Below, in pieces: positions 23,732 to 33,375 of a DNA stretch of 64,000 bases. Position numbers and translations under genes: made by a program. Positions within the stretch are counted from its first letter, which is position 1. Each line of letters opens with the position of its first letter. The stretch is from UBA9926 sp018645765 (lineage in GTDB: Bacteria; Pseudomonadota; Gammaproteobacteria; Pseudomonadales; Azotimanducaceae), in contig CASIBO010000010.1 in NCBI GenBank assembly GCA_949372755.1, forward strand, positions 47,478 to 111,477. Direction: 5' to 3'. The notes under the pieces are model-generated. The model worked only from the letters and a program-made list of their open reading frames with translations, was not told where the DNA came from and ran no database searches.

Positions 23732-26638
23732 ATGATCAGCGCGTCAGATGATGTCTACACTGTGCTGGCCAAACAGCACGAACCGACGGCGGCTCAGTTT
23801 TTAGCCGTAAGGCAGCGCCTGACCCTTGATGCGGAAGACCTGCAGCGCTTTGATCAGATGGTCTGGGCGCTCGCGGATTCGGGTTGGCATGGTTTTGAGG
23901 CGGCGGCTGGGTTCCTGGCATTATCGGAAACCATGATCGCGCAGCATGGTCTCACGCAATGGCTGACCCGAGGTCAAGCAGCCTTGGGGCTGGCTCGGAT
24001 TAATTTTGAACCAGCCGTTATCTATTGGCGGCTGGTCCGTATTGCGGCCTTGCAAGCAGACGGTGATGCGCAATTACGGTTGCTAGAAAAGCTTGGCCTG
24101 CGGGTTCAAGCGCGGTTTGAGTTTGCCTCGCATCTGCTTGCAGATGTTTTACGGGTTGGCGAAGTGCGGTTCGCCGCGGCAGAGCCCTTTGAATTTTCGG
24201 CTTGGGTGTCGCTCACTGAGCAAATGGTCGATGTGGGTCGTGCCGAGCTGGTGCGCTTCTTGGACCGCGCGCCGTCAGAGATTAGCGATACAATGTTGCA
24301 CGCCTTGCAAGGGCATTGCCTTCAAAGCTGTCTCGATTTCCTCGCCTCAGAAGACGCTTTGAATCAGCGCCTGCCGATCCGAGTTCTCAGCGACTGGTGG
24401 CCGATCTGCCTTCAGCTGGCGCGCAAGCAGCAAGGCCTCGGGCCCGTTTTTAACGCAATGCTTAAGTGCCCGTTGAATTTGCTCATTTCACCAGCGCTCA
24501 CCCACTTGTTGGTTCGGGTCGATGAAGCTTGGCTTGTTGGATTGTTGCTGGACGTGGCCGAGCGCTTACCGCTGGATCAACCCGCTGTTTGTGATGCCTG
24601 GTTGACCCATGGAATGGTCCACTGTCAGGGCAGCCTACAACGCAGTCAGGCCTATTTTAAATTGGAATCGGCCGAGTCGACCGATCAGCTTTCGGCATTG
24701 ATGGGCTTGGTCCGGCTTGAAGATCAAAGACGGATCCTGAACCTTTATGGCGAAGCACTTGCGGGCCGGCCTTTGACACTGGTGACGCCGGCAGACATAG
24801 AGGCGCCGCAACATGAAGACACAGGATTCACCGGCTTAGAGATCATCCTGCCTAAGACCTATGCCCGGTTTGATACCGTCCAGGCCAATTTTGAGTTTTA
24901 TAAAGTCGCGTTGCTGCACCAGCTGGGTTATCAAACTTTTCACACGCTCCGTCATCTCGAGCGCATTGAGCAGACCGTGTCAAATTATGAGGACCTCCCA
25001 CGCGCCCGCGCGCTGTTTAATGTCCTTGAAGGCGCAAGGATTGACTGGCAGTGGCCGCAGCGACTCCCGGGCACAAATCAGCAAATTCAGCGGTTGAAGC
25101 AGCATGCCTGCAGGGCTGTTATGAGTGCTATTGGCTCGGCATCGGGACTGAGTGTGTTCCAGTGGATCCTGTTGCAGAGCCTTGATGGCGCGAAGACGCT
25201 TGGCAGCGACGAGCAAGATGCCGTGTTCGAGACGCTGGTTCAATCGATTGGACGCCTTCAGCGCAAAGGTGCCGTCATCGAGGATACCTTATCGGTGTTG
25301 GCGGTGATTTATCCGTTGGTTGAGCCTCTAACCGCGGCAGATCAGCTCGCACTAACGCAGATCGATCATCGGCGGGGATTGAGCTTCTTGGGGGAGGCCT
25401 TGAATCTGCCGCTGCTGGATCTAGAGCTCGATGAAAGCCTTGCGCTGGATGAAGACCTCGGCGGACTGTCGATGAAAGTGAGTCCCGAAGACTTGATGTT
25501 GGAAACCTTGAACGTCGGTGACGTGGATGCTGACCAGGCGATGCTGATGACCGATCTTGACGAAGCGCCGGACGCGCTGGGTGAGGCAGAACCCAAGTTG
25601 GGGGGCAAGCCCAATGGTCCGCCCGCTGCGCCGCCGCCCATGGCCGCTGTTCGACCAAAAAGTTTTTATTATGACGAGTGGGATTACCATATCCAGGATT
25701 ACCGTAGGCGGTGGTGCCGTTTGATGGAGATTCATGATTCCGACGAAGACAGTGCGTATTATCAGGACTCAGTGCAACATCATGCGGCCCTTCAGAAGCA
25801 GGTCCGGCGCCAACTCAGCCGACTCAAACCAGAATTGCTGGTCAAAGTGCGTGGCGTTCGCGATGGTGAAGAGATGGATTTAGAAAAGGCCATTGAGGCG
25901 GTGATTGACCGCCGGGCAGGTCAAACGCCGTCTGAACATATTTATGTTGAGCGGCATCGGCAGGGACGGGATGTTGCGGCCTTATTCTTGATTGATTTGA
26001 GTGCGTCAACCGATGATCGATTACCCGACCCGAACGCGCCAACGCCGCGCCCTGAGGTCTATCATGACTTTGATTGGTCGGATGAGCCGTTGCCGCCGCC
26101 ACCAGAGGGCGAAAAAATCATCGATCTTGAAAAGCATGCCGTCATTCAAATGACGCAAGCACTGGAGGCATTGGGTGATCATTACGCGGTATCTGGATTC
26201 AGTGGCTACGGTCGTGACCAGGTTGAGTACACGGTTTGTAAGCGCTTTACCGATTCACTCGATGCAACGGTAAAAGCTAAGATCGGCGGATTAAAAGCTT
26301 GTCGGAGCACGCGGATGGGCCCGGCGATTCGGCATGCTGCCAGGCAGTTGTGTCAAACCGAAGCCCGAATTAAAGCCTTAATTATTATCAGTGATGGCTA
26401 TCCTCAGGATCATGATTACGGTCAAGATCGCAACGATCGTCAATATGGCATCCATGATACGATGAAGGCGCTTACAGAAGCCAAGCAGCAGGGCGTGCAA
26501 TCTTTTTGTTTAACCGTGGATCCATCTGGGCATGACTATCTTCGGCTAATGTGTCCGGATCGCCAGTATATGGTGATCCAAGATGTTAGCCAGTTGCCGA
26601 ACGAACTGTCTAAAGTTTATCGAAGTTTGACAGGATAA
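23732..26638 (+). CDS. VWA-domain protein, NorD/CbbO-like
   Basis: 968 residues. The first 600 are helical with no clear motif; an acidic, low-complexity stretch follows (LDLELDESLALDEDLGG and more Asp/Glu). The C-terminal third is a VWA domain with MIDAS DLSAS at 755-759, the Thr/Asp partners in STRMGPAIRH and IIISDGYPQDHDYG. This layout and order (ATPase then VWA) are those of NorD and CbbO, adaptors that link the ATPase ring to its client. Its ATG at 23732 directly follows the stop of the ATPase gene. The client is unknown; it is longer than typical NorD (about 600-640), nearer to CbbO. Confidence 0.85.
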   Translation: MISASDDVYTVLAKQHEPTAAQFLAVRQRLTLDAEDLQRFDQMVWALADSGWHGFEAAAGFLALSETMIAQHGLTQWLTRGQAALGLARINFEPAVIYWRLVRIAALQADGDAQLRLLEKLGLRVQARFEFASHLLADVLRVGEVRFAAAEPFEFSAWVSLTEQMVDVGRAELVRFLDRAPSEISDTMLHALQGHCLQSCLDFLASEDALNQRLPIRVLSDWWPICLQLARKQQGLGPVFNAMLKCPLNLLISPALTHLLVRVDEAWLVGLLLDVAERLPLDQPAVCDAWLTHGMVHCQGSLQRSQAYFKLESAESTDQLSALMGLVRLEDQRRILNLYGEALAGRPLTLVTPADIEAPQHEDTGFTGLEIILPKTYARFDTVQANFEFYKVALLHQLGYQTFHTLRHLERIEQTVSNYEDLPRARALFNVLEGARIDWQWPQRLPGTNQQIQRLKQHACRAVMSAIGSASGLSVFQWILLQSLDGAKTLGSDEQDAVFETLVQSIGRLQRKGAVIEDTLSVLAVIYPLVEPLTAADQLALTQIDHRRGLSFLGEALNLPLLDLELDESLALDEDLGGLSMKVSPEDLMLETLNVGDVDADQAMLMTDLDEAPDALGEAEPKLGGKPNGPPAAPPPMAAVRPKSFYYDEWDYHIQDYRRRWCRLMEIHDSDEDSAYYQDSVQHHAALQKQVRRQLSRLKPELLVKVRGVRDGEEMDLEKAIEAVIDRRAGQTPSEHIYVERHRQGRDVAALFLIDLSASTDDRLPDPNAPTPRPEVYHDFDWSDEPLPPPPEGEKIIDLEKHAVIQMTQALEALGDHYAVSGFSGYGRDQVEYTVCKRFTDSLDATVKAKIGGLKACRSTRMGPAIRHAARQLCQTEARIKALIIISDGYPQDHDYGQDRNDRQYGIHDTMKALTEAKQQGVQSFCLTVDPSGHDYLRLMCPDRQYMVIQDVSQLPNELSKVYRSLTG

Positions 26639-26644
26639 AACGCT

Positions 26645-27064
26645 ATGTTGACGCCATTTCATTTGGCCATTGCGGTGAGCGACTTGGGTGCTGCAGAGGT
26701 TTTCTACCGGGATGTTTTGGGTTGCACGCTTGGCCGCCGAAGTGATCATTGGATCGACTTTAATCTGTTTGGCCATCAACTGGTGTGTCATGAAGGGCCG
26801 ACGGTGAAAGGCGCGGCGGCCTCAAACCCAGTGGATGGTGAGGACGTTCCGGTACCGCACTTTGGCGTGGTCCTGACCCTTGACGCGTTTGAATCTTTAC
26901 AGCAGCGGCTCGTGGAGAAGGGCGTTCAATTCGTCATTGAGCCCCAGATCCGCTTCCAAGGTGAGGCCGGTGAGCAACGCACAATGTTTTTCTTAGATCC
27001 TTCAAAAAATGTCATAGAATTCAAAGCGTTTAGGAATATTGATGAAGAAATATTCAAGGTTTAG
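26645..27064 (+). CDS. VOC-family (glyoxalase-like) protein
   Basis: 139 residues, one vicinal-oxygen-chelate domain: LTPFHLAIAVSDLGAAEVFYRDVLG at the start with the first metal His, VCHEG near 58, and MFFLDPSKNVIEFK with the final Glu. It starts six bases after the VWA gene, so it is probably the last gene of the operon. The fold hosts metal-dependent lyases, isomerases, dioxygenases and resistance proteins; with His/His/Glu all present a metal enzyme is plausible, and a metal-enzyme client for the ATPase/VWA pair is worth considering. Confidence 0.85.
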   Translation: MLTPFHLAIAVSDLGAAEVFYRDVLGCTLGRRSDHWIDFNLFGHQLVCHEGPTVKGAAASNPVDGEDVPVPHFGVVLTLDAFESLQQRLVEKGVQFVIEPQIRFQGEAGEQRTMFFLDPSKNVIEFKAFRNIDEEIFKV

Positions 27065-27170
27065 ACCGTGTTTTTGGTGATGGCTCACAACCGCTTTAGC
27101 GAACGTCTGATCGGGTTGCGAGCCGCTGACGGGCGCGCCTTGAGCCGGTTTGTTCTAGGATGTCCCAGCG

Positions 27171-28385
27171 TTGAATAGTTCAAGATCATACCTTTGGTAC
27201 ATGCTCTGCTTAATATGCTTTGTTGCGCCGCTTGGGATCCAAACCGTCTTGCTGCCGTGGCTGATTGTGGTGGAGATGCAAGAGACCGGCGCCCGGCTTG
27301 GGCTTGCGCAATTTGCGCTGCAGTTACCGGCGATCGTGCTCATTTTAGCCGGCGGTTTACTGGCAGATCGGTTTGATCGGGCAAAAATTTTGTGGGTGTG
27401 TCATGGGCTCGCCGCATTACCTGCGCTGATGTTGGCTTACGTCATTTATCGTCAGGCGATGAGCTTTCAAATGGTGGTGATCTATGCGCTTGCGATGGGC
27501 TGTGTCACCGCTTTCGCGCAACCGGCGCGGGATGGGATGCTGAATCAAATTGCGAGTGATGATCTTCAGAAGGGTGTGACGATCGCGATGGGTTTAACTT
27601 TTGGCGGTCAGGTGATTGGGTTCCTAATGGGCGGGGCCGCTGAGTCGGTCGGAGCCGTCTCATTACTCATCACGCAAGCCATTGTGATGGCCGCTGGCAT
27701 GGTTTTCGCGTTCAAGCTGATGCCGATGTCTCGGCTTGCGGGTGAGGCGGTCGTTTCATCCGCGCCATCTGGCGCCGGGCGTGCGATCCTCGAAGGGTTA
27801 CGTTTGGTGTTTACATCGAATTTGATGCGGCCGGTTATTTTTCTCGTGTTTTGCATGAGCCTTTTGTATGGCGGCGCTTACATGGTGTTGGTGCCAGTTG
27901 TGGCGCGAGAAGTTTACGGCGCCGGTGCGGCCGAAATCGCCCAGTGTTTTATCGCGTTTGTAGGCGGCACAATTTTAGTAACGGGACTATTGGTGAAGAT
28001 TGGCGGCTTAAATAACCCGTTAATGGGCTTTCAGTTTGCTTTGCTGGGGGGCGGGCTTTGCTTGATCCTTGCATCAATGGTCAACCAATTCGAGTACTTT
28101 CTGGGCGCATTGGCCCTGTGGGGAATGTGTGGTGCTGTGGCGATGAGCATGAGTCGCACGCTTATTCAGCAGGCTGCGCCGGAAGCGTATCGATCCCGGG
28201 TGCTGGCGATTTTTTCTTTGGCGAATATGGGCGGCATGCCCTTAGGCGCGGTGCTGCTCGGCGCCTTGTCGGTGAGTATGGGCGGGGAATTCGCGTTATG
28301 GGTCGCCGCTGCATGTATGGCGGGTGTTTTGCTCATGTTTCGAATGATTCGAGCGTTGGGCTATTGGGCGCCGAATGAGGGCTAG
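27171..28385 (+). CDS. MFS transporter
   Basis: 404 residues, 12 hydrophobic spans. A TTG at 27171 is the likely start, with AGGA ten bases upstream; the first in-frame ATG is at 27201, already inside the first span. The loop GGLLADRFDRAKILW is the MFS signature; PARDGMLNQ after span 4 and the general layout match the MFS gene at 6709 (same length, same PARDG), so these are paralogues. Proton-driven transport; substrate unknown. Stands apart from the VOC gene by 106 bases. Confidence 0.85.
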   Translation: MNSSRSYLWYMLCLICFVAPLGIQTVLLPWLIVVEMQETGARLGLAQFALQLPAIVLILAGGLLADRFDRAKILWVCHGLAALPALMLAYVIYRQAMSFQMVVIYALAMGCVTAFAQPARDGMLNQIASDDLQKGVTIAMGLTFGGQVIGFLMGGAAESVGAVSLLITQAIVMAAGMVFAFKLMPMSRLAGEAVVSSAPSGAGRAILEGLRLVFTSNLMRPVIFLVFCMSLLYGGAYMVLVPVVAREVYGAGAAEIAQCFIAFVGGTILVTGLLVKIGGLNNPLMGFQFALLGGGLCLILASMVNQFEYFLGALALWGMCGAVAMSMSRTLIQQAAPEAYRSRVLAIFSLANMGGMPLGAVLLGALSVSMGGEFALWVAAACMAGVLLMFRMIRALGYWAPNEG

Positions 28386-28693
28386 GATCTTGAGCGGAGA
28401 AGGGTGCGGGCCTTAAAGTGACCCAATGCGGCTTGATTAGGCCGCTGGGCTAAAAGCAATCATATTGAAAACGACGGCTGACGAAGACGACAGAGTCTGA
28501 CCGTAATGGGGTCGGAAATAGCAGAAACCGAGTACTGGTGCGATCGTACAATCCGCCTAAAGAATGCGGTCTTGGATGCAAGCTCAAATGTGCCAAGGAA
28601 CCTGTGAACAGGACAATGCGTAAAGGAAATAATCGTTAGAACCCATTACCCCGCACCCAAAATTAAGCATTAGGCAAAAGAGAGCACTCGGTC
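28386..28693. other. Intergenic stretch without recognisable gene
   Basis: 308 bases before the hydrolase-pdxA pair. A short hairpin (GCGGC / GCCGC around eight bases) lies near 28430 but has no T run. The distal part presumably contains the promoter of the hydrolase gene; no convincing boxes were found. Confidence 0.45.
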
Positions 28694-29584
28694 ATGACAA
28701 CAATCACACAACCAAAAGTCCACTCAGGTCAATTCAATGGCGTTGAGCTGTGCTGGTTTGAATGGGGTGAGCCCCAGGTCAATCGAGCCAGCATTCTACT
28801 CGTGCATGCCACGGGATTTCACGGTCGGTGTTGGGATCAAGTCGTTAGATATCTGCCGGGTGAACACGTTTTGTCTCTTGAAATGCGCGGGCACGGCCGG
28901 AGCGAGAATTTGGGTCCTTTCAATTGGCAGTCTTTCGGGCAAGACGTTACCGCATTCGTGCAGGCCTTAGGCGATCAGCAAGTGGTTGGAGTCGGACACT
29001 CCATGGGTGGGCATGCGGTTGCTGTGGCGGCGGCGAACCATCAAGCTGCCTTTGAAAGACTGGTTTTGGTGGACCCGGTGATTATGTCCCCCGAGATCTA
29101 CGCAGCCAATACCTCTGTGCATGCGGATTGGCTCGATGATGCGGGACAGCATCCGGTTGCCCGGCGGAAGAATCAATTCGACTCCGTGCAAGCGATGGTC
29201 AACAACTTTCAAGGCAGAGGATCCTACGGCGTCTGGCAAGCCGAGGTGTTGGCGGATTATTGCGAGTATGGACTCTTGCCAAATCCAGATGGACCGGGTT
29301 TGATTCTTGCCTGTCCGCCGAAGGTAGAGGCCGAGATCTACATGGGCAGCACCGGACGCGATATCCTAGCGGAGATCGGCGTGATCACACGGCCTGTTCG
29401 AGTGCTTCGTGCGCAAGAACGGGATCACAGTCGTCAAGAAATGGACTTTAGTTCGTCGCCAACTTGGCCCGGGCTCGCGGATTTTTTGCCAAACGGACGA
29501 GACTATCATCTGTCTGAGCTAACCCATTTTCTACCCATGCAAGCCCCCGAGCTCGTCGCAGCGCATATTCTGGACCAAGCATGA
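28694..29584 (+). CDS. Alpha/beta hydrolase
   Basis: 296 residues. LLVHATGFHGRCWDQV carries the HATG oxyanion turn, LEMRGHGRS the strand-4 motif, GHSMGGHAV the nucleophile Ser, and ELTHFLPMQAPELV the C-terminal His. It is a soluble cytoplasmic hydrolase of the lipase/esterase or C-C hydrolase kind; the substrate is not evident. The stop overlaps the start of pdxA (ATGA at 29581-29584). The pairing with pdxA may be only of convenience. Confidence 0.85.
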   Translation: MTTITQPKVHSGQFNGVELCWFEWGEPQVNRASILLVHATGFHGRCWDQVVRYLPGEHVLSLEMRGHGRSENLGPFNWQSFGQDVTAFVQALGDQQVVGVGHSMGGHAVAVAAANHQAAFERLVLVDPVIMSPEIYAANTSVHADWLDDAGQHPVARRKNQFDSVQAMVNNFQGRGSYGVWQAEVLADYCEYGLLPNPDGPGLILACPPKVEAEIYMGSTGRDILAEIGVITRPVRVLRAQERDHSRQEMDFSSSPTWPGLADFLPNGRDYHLSELTHFLPMQAPELVAAHILDQA

Positions 29585-30585
29585 CCGTGCCAAGGTTGGC
29601 GGTGACCCTGGGCGACCCCGCTGGGATCGGCCCCGAGGTTTTGGTCAAGGCGTTCGCCGCGCTGCCGAAAGATCAAAGCGTGAAGCTCTTCGTTCTAGGC
29701 TCTTTGTCGGTCTTGGAGCAGGCCTTGGAAGAAACGGGTCTAGACCTGCCATTCCATTTGATAGACCGACCTGAGGCGGCGCAAGCTCGCTATGGTATCC
29801 AATTATTGGACCCGTTTGAGCAATCACTTGAGGGCTTAAAAAGGGGGGAGGCGTCGGCGTTGGGTGGGGCGGCTTCGGTTTGTTATTTTGAGACGGCAGT
29901 CGGTTATGGGGTTGCTGGGCGCATTGATGGCGTTGTTACGTGTCCGATCAATAAAGTCGCCGTTCAACAGGCAGGCTTCCTGTCGGATATCGGGCATCAG
30001 GAAATTCTGGCGAGACTGACGGGGGCCCAGCTCACGGCAACAATGCTCATGACCGAAGGTTTGAAAGTGGCGCACCTCTCAACCCATTTGTCCTTAGCGC
30101 AGGCCGTTGAGTACGTGCGCGCGCCGATTCTGATTGAGAAGATCAAATTAACCCATGCGCACTTAGTTGGATGGGGTTATTCAAATCCCGTCATCGGGGT
30201 GGCCGCGCTTAATCCCCACGGCGGCGAGGCGGGGATGCTTGGACGAGAGGAACTCGATGAAATTGCACCTGCAATTCACACGTTACAAGCGCAAGGTCTC
30301 GACATTCGTGGACCTTATCCGGCGGACTCAATTTTTAATAGAGCGATTGCTGGTGAATTCGATGCGGTGCTGGCGCTTTATCACGATCAGGGCCATATCC
30401 CGATTAAAGTGCACAACTTCTCATCCAGTGTGACCGCAACGATGGGGATCCCCTTTGTGAGAACCTCCGTCGACCATGGTACGGCCTTCGACATTGTGGG
30501 TCAGGGGTGTGCGGATCATGAGGGCTTATTGCAAGCACTGCGCGCGGCGCAGCTTATGCTGCAGCATCGGCTGGATGAATTTTAA
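29581..30585 (+). CDS. pdxA: 4-hydroxythreonine-4-phosphate dehydrogenase
   Basis: 334 residues, usual length. VTLGDPAGIGPEV at the start, CPINKVAVQQAGF, DIGHQEILARLTG with a metal His, and ALYHDQGHIPIKV plus FVRTSVDHGTAFDI are the PdxA fingerprints, including the three metal-binding His residues. It oxidises 4-phosphooxy-threonine with NAD in the DXP-dependent pathway to pyridoxal phosphate, in the cytoplasm. It is coupled to the upstream hydrolase; in many gammaproteobacteria pdxA sits between surA and ksgA, so this location is unusual and it might be a second, PdxA2-like copy. Confidence 0.9.
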   Translation: MTVPRLAVTLGDPAGIGPEVLVKAFAALPKDQSVKLFVLGSLSVLEQALEETGLDLPFHLIDRPEAAQARYGIQLLDPFEQSLEGLKRGEASALGGAASVCYFETAVGYGVAGRIDGVVTCPINKVAVQQAGFLSDIGHQEILARLTGAQLTATMLMTEGLKVAHLSTHLSLAQAVEYVRAPILIEKIKLTHAHLVGWGYSNPVIGVAALNPHGGEAGMLGREELDEIAPAIHTLQAQGLDIRGPYPADSIFNRAIAGEFDAVLALYHDQGHIPIKVHNFSSSVTATMGIPFVRTSVDHGTAFDIVGQGCADHEGLLQALRAAQLMLQHRLDEF

Positions 30586-30629
30586 ATACAGTGATGGGGT
30601 GCCAAGCGAGCAGTCATCGAGGCTTTAGG

Positions 30630-31598
30630 TTATGCCATATTGAGGTCTTTCAATAGATCTTCTGACGATCGGGTTTGAAAGGTGTCAGGTGCTGCTGCAA
30701 CCTCTAAAGATAGGGTCAAAAGCAATTGGTTTGCTGGGGTGGGGATCTGGAATAATCGGCCCAATTGACAGATTTCACCGTTTAAAAAAGGGGTTTCAAT
30801 CTGTTGCTGGCCACGTGCCACACTTTGCCACGTCGAGCTGCCGCCTCTTGGCGCATTGGCGACGGCTCCTGGTTGTACGACGCCAAAACGTGCTCTTGAG
30901 GTCTTCGCGTCCACGCAATCGATGTTCGCAGCGGCGAAGCAGCTTAGCGCTTCTTTTGTGAGGACCCGCATGATCTCTCTGATTCGGTCAACATCGGACA
31001 GTAATAATTGCAGGGGATTCCCAAGGTTCTGTAACAGTTTGGCATATTTGATGGCCATGACATTGGGGTCCGCTGCCGCACTAAACCCGGCCTGGGTGAG
31101 TGCGGTGGCCATCGCTTCCGCGGCCGCATCAATACCTTGTGGATAGCAGCCAGTATCGAAGAGTCCTCCGGGATTAGCGGCGCTATTAATCACTTCACCG
31201 GGCGTCAGATGGGTGCCCGGGCACAGCACCAGCATGCCGTAAACGTGCTTAAAAAAGCGTAGGGCAAGGGCTTCGTTCTGCACACCATTTTGCGCACAAA
31301 AGACACGAATGCTGCTCGGCGCGACGCGGGCTAAATCGGTCAAGGCTTGCAGGGTATCCTGGGATTTAACCGTTAACAAAACGGCGTCATCAGGCTGAAA
31401 AATGATGCGGTCAGGGTGGTTCACGCAAGGAATCGGTTGCGTCATCTCCGACTCAGGATTGCAGTAGCGTAATCCCTGGGCGCGAATGGCATCTGCATGG
31501 GCGCCCCGTGCAATCAGTAGGACATCGAATCCGGCCAGATGAAGGCGGCTGCCTAAGGTGCCGCCGATCGCGCCGGCCCCATAAATAATCATTCTCAT
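30630..31598 (-). CDS. Ketopantoate reductase family protein (ApbA/PanE-like)
   Basis: 322 residues, with AGGA eight bases before the ATG. MIIYGAGAIGGTLGSRL is the NADP-binding GxGxxG; LTVKSQDT with the catalytic-type Lys, CAQNGVQNE and the C-terminal all-alpha domain complete the family. PanE makes pantoate for CoA synthesis, but many homologues act on other 2-keto or oxaloacetate-type substrates, and Arg/Lys details here are not enough to say. Convergent with pdxA, 44 bases apart. Confidence 0.85.
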   Translation of the reverse strand: MRMIIYGAGAIGGTLGSRLHLAGFDVLLIARGAHADAIRAQGLRYCNPESEMTQPIPCVNHPDRIIFQPDDAVLLTVKSQDTLQALTDLARVAPSSIRVFCAQNGVQNEALALRFFKHVYGMLVLCPGTHLTPGEVINSAANPGGLFDTGCYPQGIDAAAEAMATALTQAGFSAAADPNVMAIKYAKLLQNLGNPLQLLLSDVDRIREIMRVLTKEALSCFAAANIDCVDAKTSRARFGVVQPGAVANAPRGGSSTWQSVARGQQQIETPFLNGEICQLGRLFQIPTPANQLLLTLSLEVAAAPDTFQTRSSEDLLKDLNMA

Positions 31599-32185
31599 GG
31601 TGCTTTCCTAGAGTTGGGTTGCTATCTCTAGGAATCATAGCCGATCGCTTTTGGTTTGCCTGTAGTCTGCCGCGAAAAAATCAGTAGCGGTCGTCCGGCA
31701 GCGCGAGATAGCTCTTCGTGTGAGCGCTGATGCGCGTCCCGGTCTTGCTACCAACCGGATGTGCTTGATGCGCTTGTTTTGGGGGGCAAGTATCCGCCTT
31801 GGGCGCAAGCACTGCACAAGCAATACTCAATGACGGGCTTAAGAGTTTGCGGCGCCTTGTATCGAGGCCCTCGGTCACTGAGGATCAGAGCCGTCTTGAG
31901 CTCAACGGTCAATGCCAGCGAGGGCGGCCCGCCTGAAGGGGTCTTGAATCGTATCTTGAGATAAGCCGTGCGTTTAGCCCTGCTCGAAGGGCTTGACTGT
32001 GGCGCTCGTGCTCGGTTTGCCGGGGCGCCGCTAATGCGCGATAAATATTGGACATCTGGCAACGTTCGCTGTGTAATAAGGGCTAATCAATGGGCTGTAT
32101 AACGCCTTGTAGCCGGTGCATCCGTTAGCAAAATGACTACAATCGATTGTGACCCGTTATTCAAGTTTGGAAGAGGAGAGACGCC
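31599..32185. other. Intergenic stretch, uncertain small ORFs
   Basis: 587 bases between the divergent ketopantoate reductase-like and acyl-CoA dehydrogenase genes. On the minus strand a GTG-started frame at 31681-31878 encodes 65 residues with a short hydrophobic stretch (LSIACAVLAP) and a tail PVGSKTGTRISAHTKSYLA; it has no ribosome site and I do not call it. The dehydrogenase is preceded by GAGGAGAG at about 32171-32179. Confidence 0.35.
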
Positions 32186-33316
32186 ATGGCACTCGTGCTG
32201 AACGAAGAGCAGAATATGCTCAAAGACGCTGCAAAAGATTTTTGCACGAACAATACGCCGATTACCCAATTACGTAGGCTGCGCGATGAGAAAAGCGCGC
32301 TTGGATTTGATGATGCAACTTGGCGGCAGATGGTTGATTTGGGCTGGGCCGGTATTTGTATTCCGGAAGAGTTTGGCGGGTTAGGGTTTGGCTATACCGG
32401 AATGGGAGTTGTGCTTGAAGAGTGCGGCCGAACGCTTACAGCATCGCCGATGGTTGCAACCCTTGGTCTAGGCGCCAGTTGTATCCTTCACGGCGGATCG
32501 GATGATCAAAAGCGGGCAATATTGCCCCAGGTCGCCGGTGGTGAAGTGCTGCTTGCGCTAGCGCTTGAAGAGTCGCCTCATCATCAGCCCTACGGCGCGG
32601 CGACGACGGCTGAGAAATCAGCAAACGGCTACACGGTAACCGGGGGTAAGAAGTTCGTCCTAGACGGCCACGTTGCCAATAAAGTTGTCGTGGTCGCCCG
32701 AACAGCTGGACAACCAGGCGATCGCGATGGGCTCACATTGGTCCTAGTTGATCAAAGTGCCGCAGGCGTTACAACGACTCGAACGATTATGGCGGATTCT
32801 CGCAACGCGGCGAATATTCAGTTCGACGGTGCAGAGGGCGAGCTAATTGGTGAAGCCGGGAAAGGCGCTGAGGTATTGGATAAAGCGCTGGATATTGGGC
32901 GAGTGCTGCTCGCCGCCGAAATGTTGGGTGGCGTTCAAGAGTGTTTTGAGCGAACCGTTGAATATCTCAAGGTTCGAGAGCAGTTTGGCGTTGCAATCGG
33001 ATCGTTTCAGGGTTTGAAGCATCGGGCCGCACAAATGTTTTGTGAGGTTGAGCTCTCCAAATCAGTGGTTTTAGAGGCCTTGGCGGCTTTAGATGACGAT
33101 AGTGACGAGGTCGCTGAACTGGCGAGTCTTGCCAAAACCCGGTTAAACGACACGTACAATTTGGTGAGTAGCGAAGGGGTCCAAATGCACGGTGGTATCG
33201 GGATGACAGACGAGTACGAAATTGGCTTCTTCATGAAGCGCTCACGGGTTTGTGAACATGCACTGGGGAACAGTGCGTTTCATCGCGATCGTTACGGTGT
33301 GCTTCAGGGGTACTAA
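32186..33316 (+). CDS. Acyl-CoA dehydrogenase family protein (beta-type)
   Basis: 376 residues. LGWAGICIPEEFGGLGFGYTGM and the C-terminal QMHGGIGMTDEYEIGFFMKRS match the subgroup of FadE proteins with the HGGIG FAD loop. LALEESPHHQPYG stands where the usual EPGAGSD substrate loop would be, so this is likely the partner-type subunit seen in heterotetrameric enzymes or a divergent dehydrogenase. It should feed electrons to ETF. It follows a strong ribosome site and ends before a strong terminator, as a single-gene unit. Confidence 0.88.
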   Translation: MALVLNEEQNMLKDAAKDFCTNNTPITQLRRLRDEKSALGFDDATWRQMVDLGWAGICIPEEFGGLGFGYTGMGVVLEECGRTLTASPMVATLGLGASCILHGGSDDQKRAILPQVAGGEVLLALALEESPHHQPYGAATTAEKSANGYTVTGGKKFVLDGHVANKVVVVARTAGQPGDRDGLTLVLVDQSAAGVTTTRTIMADSRNAANIQFDGAEGELIGEAGKGAEVLDKALDIGRVLLAAEMLGGVQECFERTVEYLKVREQFGVAIGSFQGLKHRAAQMFCEVELSKSVVLEALAALDDDSDEVAELASLAKTRLNDTYNLVSSEGVQMHGGIGMTDEYEIGFFMKRSRVCEHALGNSAFHRDRYGVLQGY

Positions 33317-33375
33317 GGCGTCAAAGCGGTAATCGGGTTCGAACCTGGCGCCTAGCCACAGAAAGACCTTGTTAT

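Noticed and set aside
25275..25735. Long antisense frames over the acidic part of the VWA gene
   Set aside because: They arise from the Asp/Glu-rich codons of the real gene read backwards.
31748..32062. Minus-strand frame of 104 codons before the acyl-CoA dehydrogenase
   Set aside because: No ribosome site, low-quality composition, and other frames in the same place are equally open.
33336..33345. GGTTCGAACC resembling a tRNA T-arm
   Set aside because: The bases around it cannot form the T stem, anticodon arm or acceptor stem; it is only a short palindrome.
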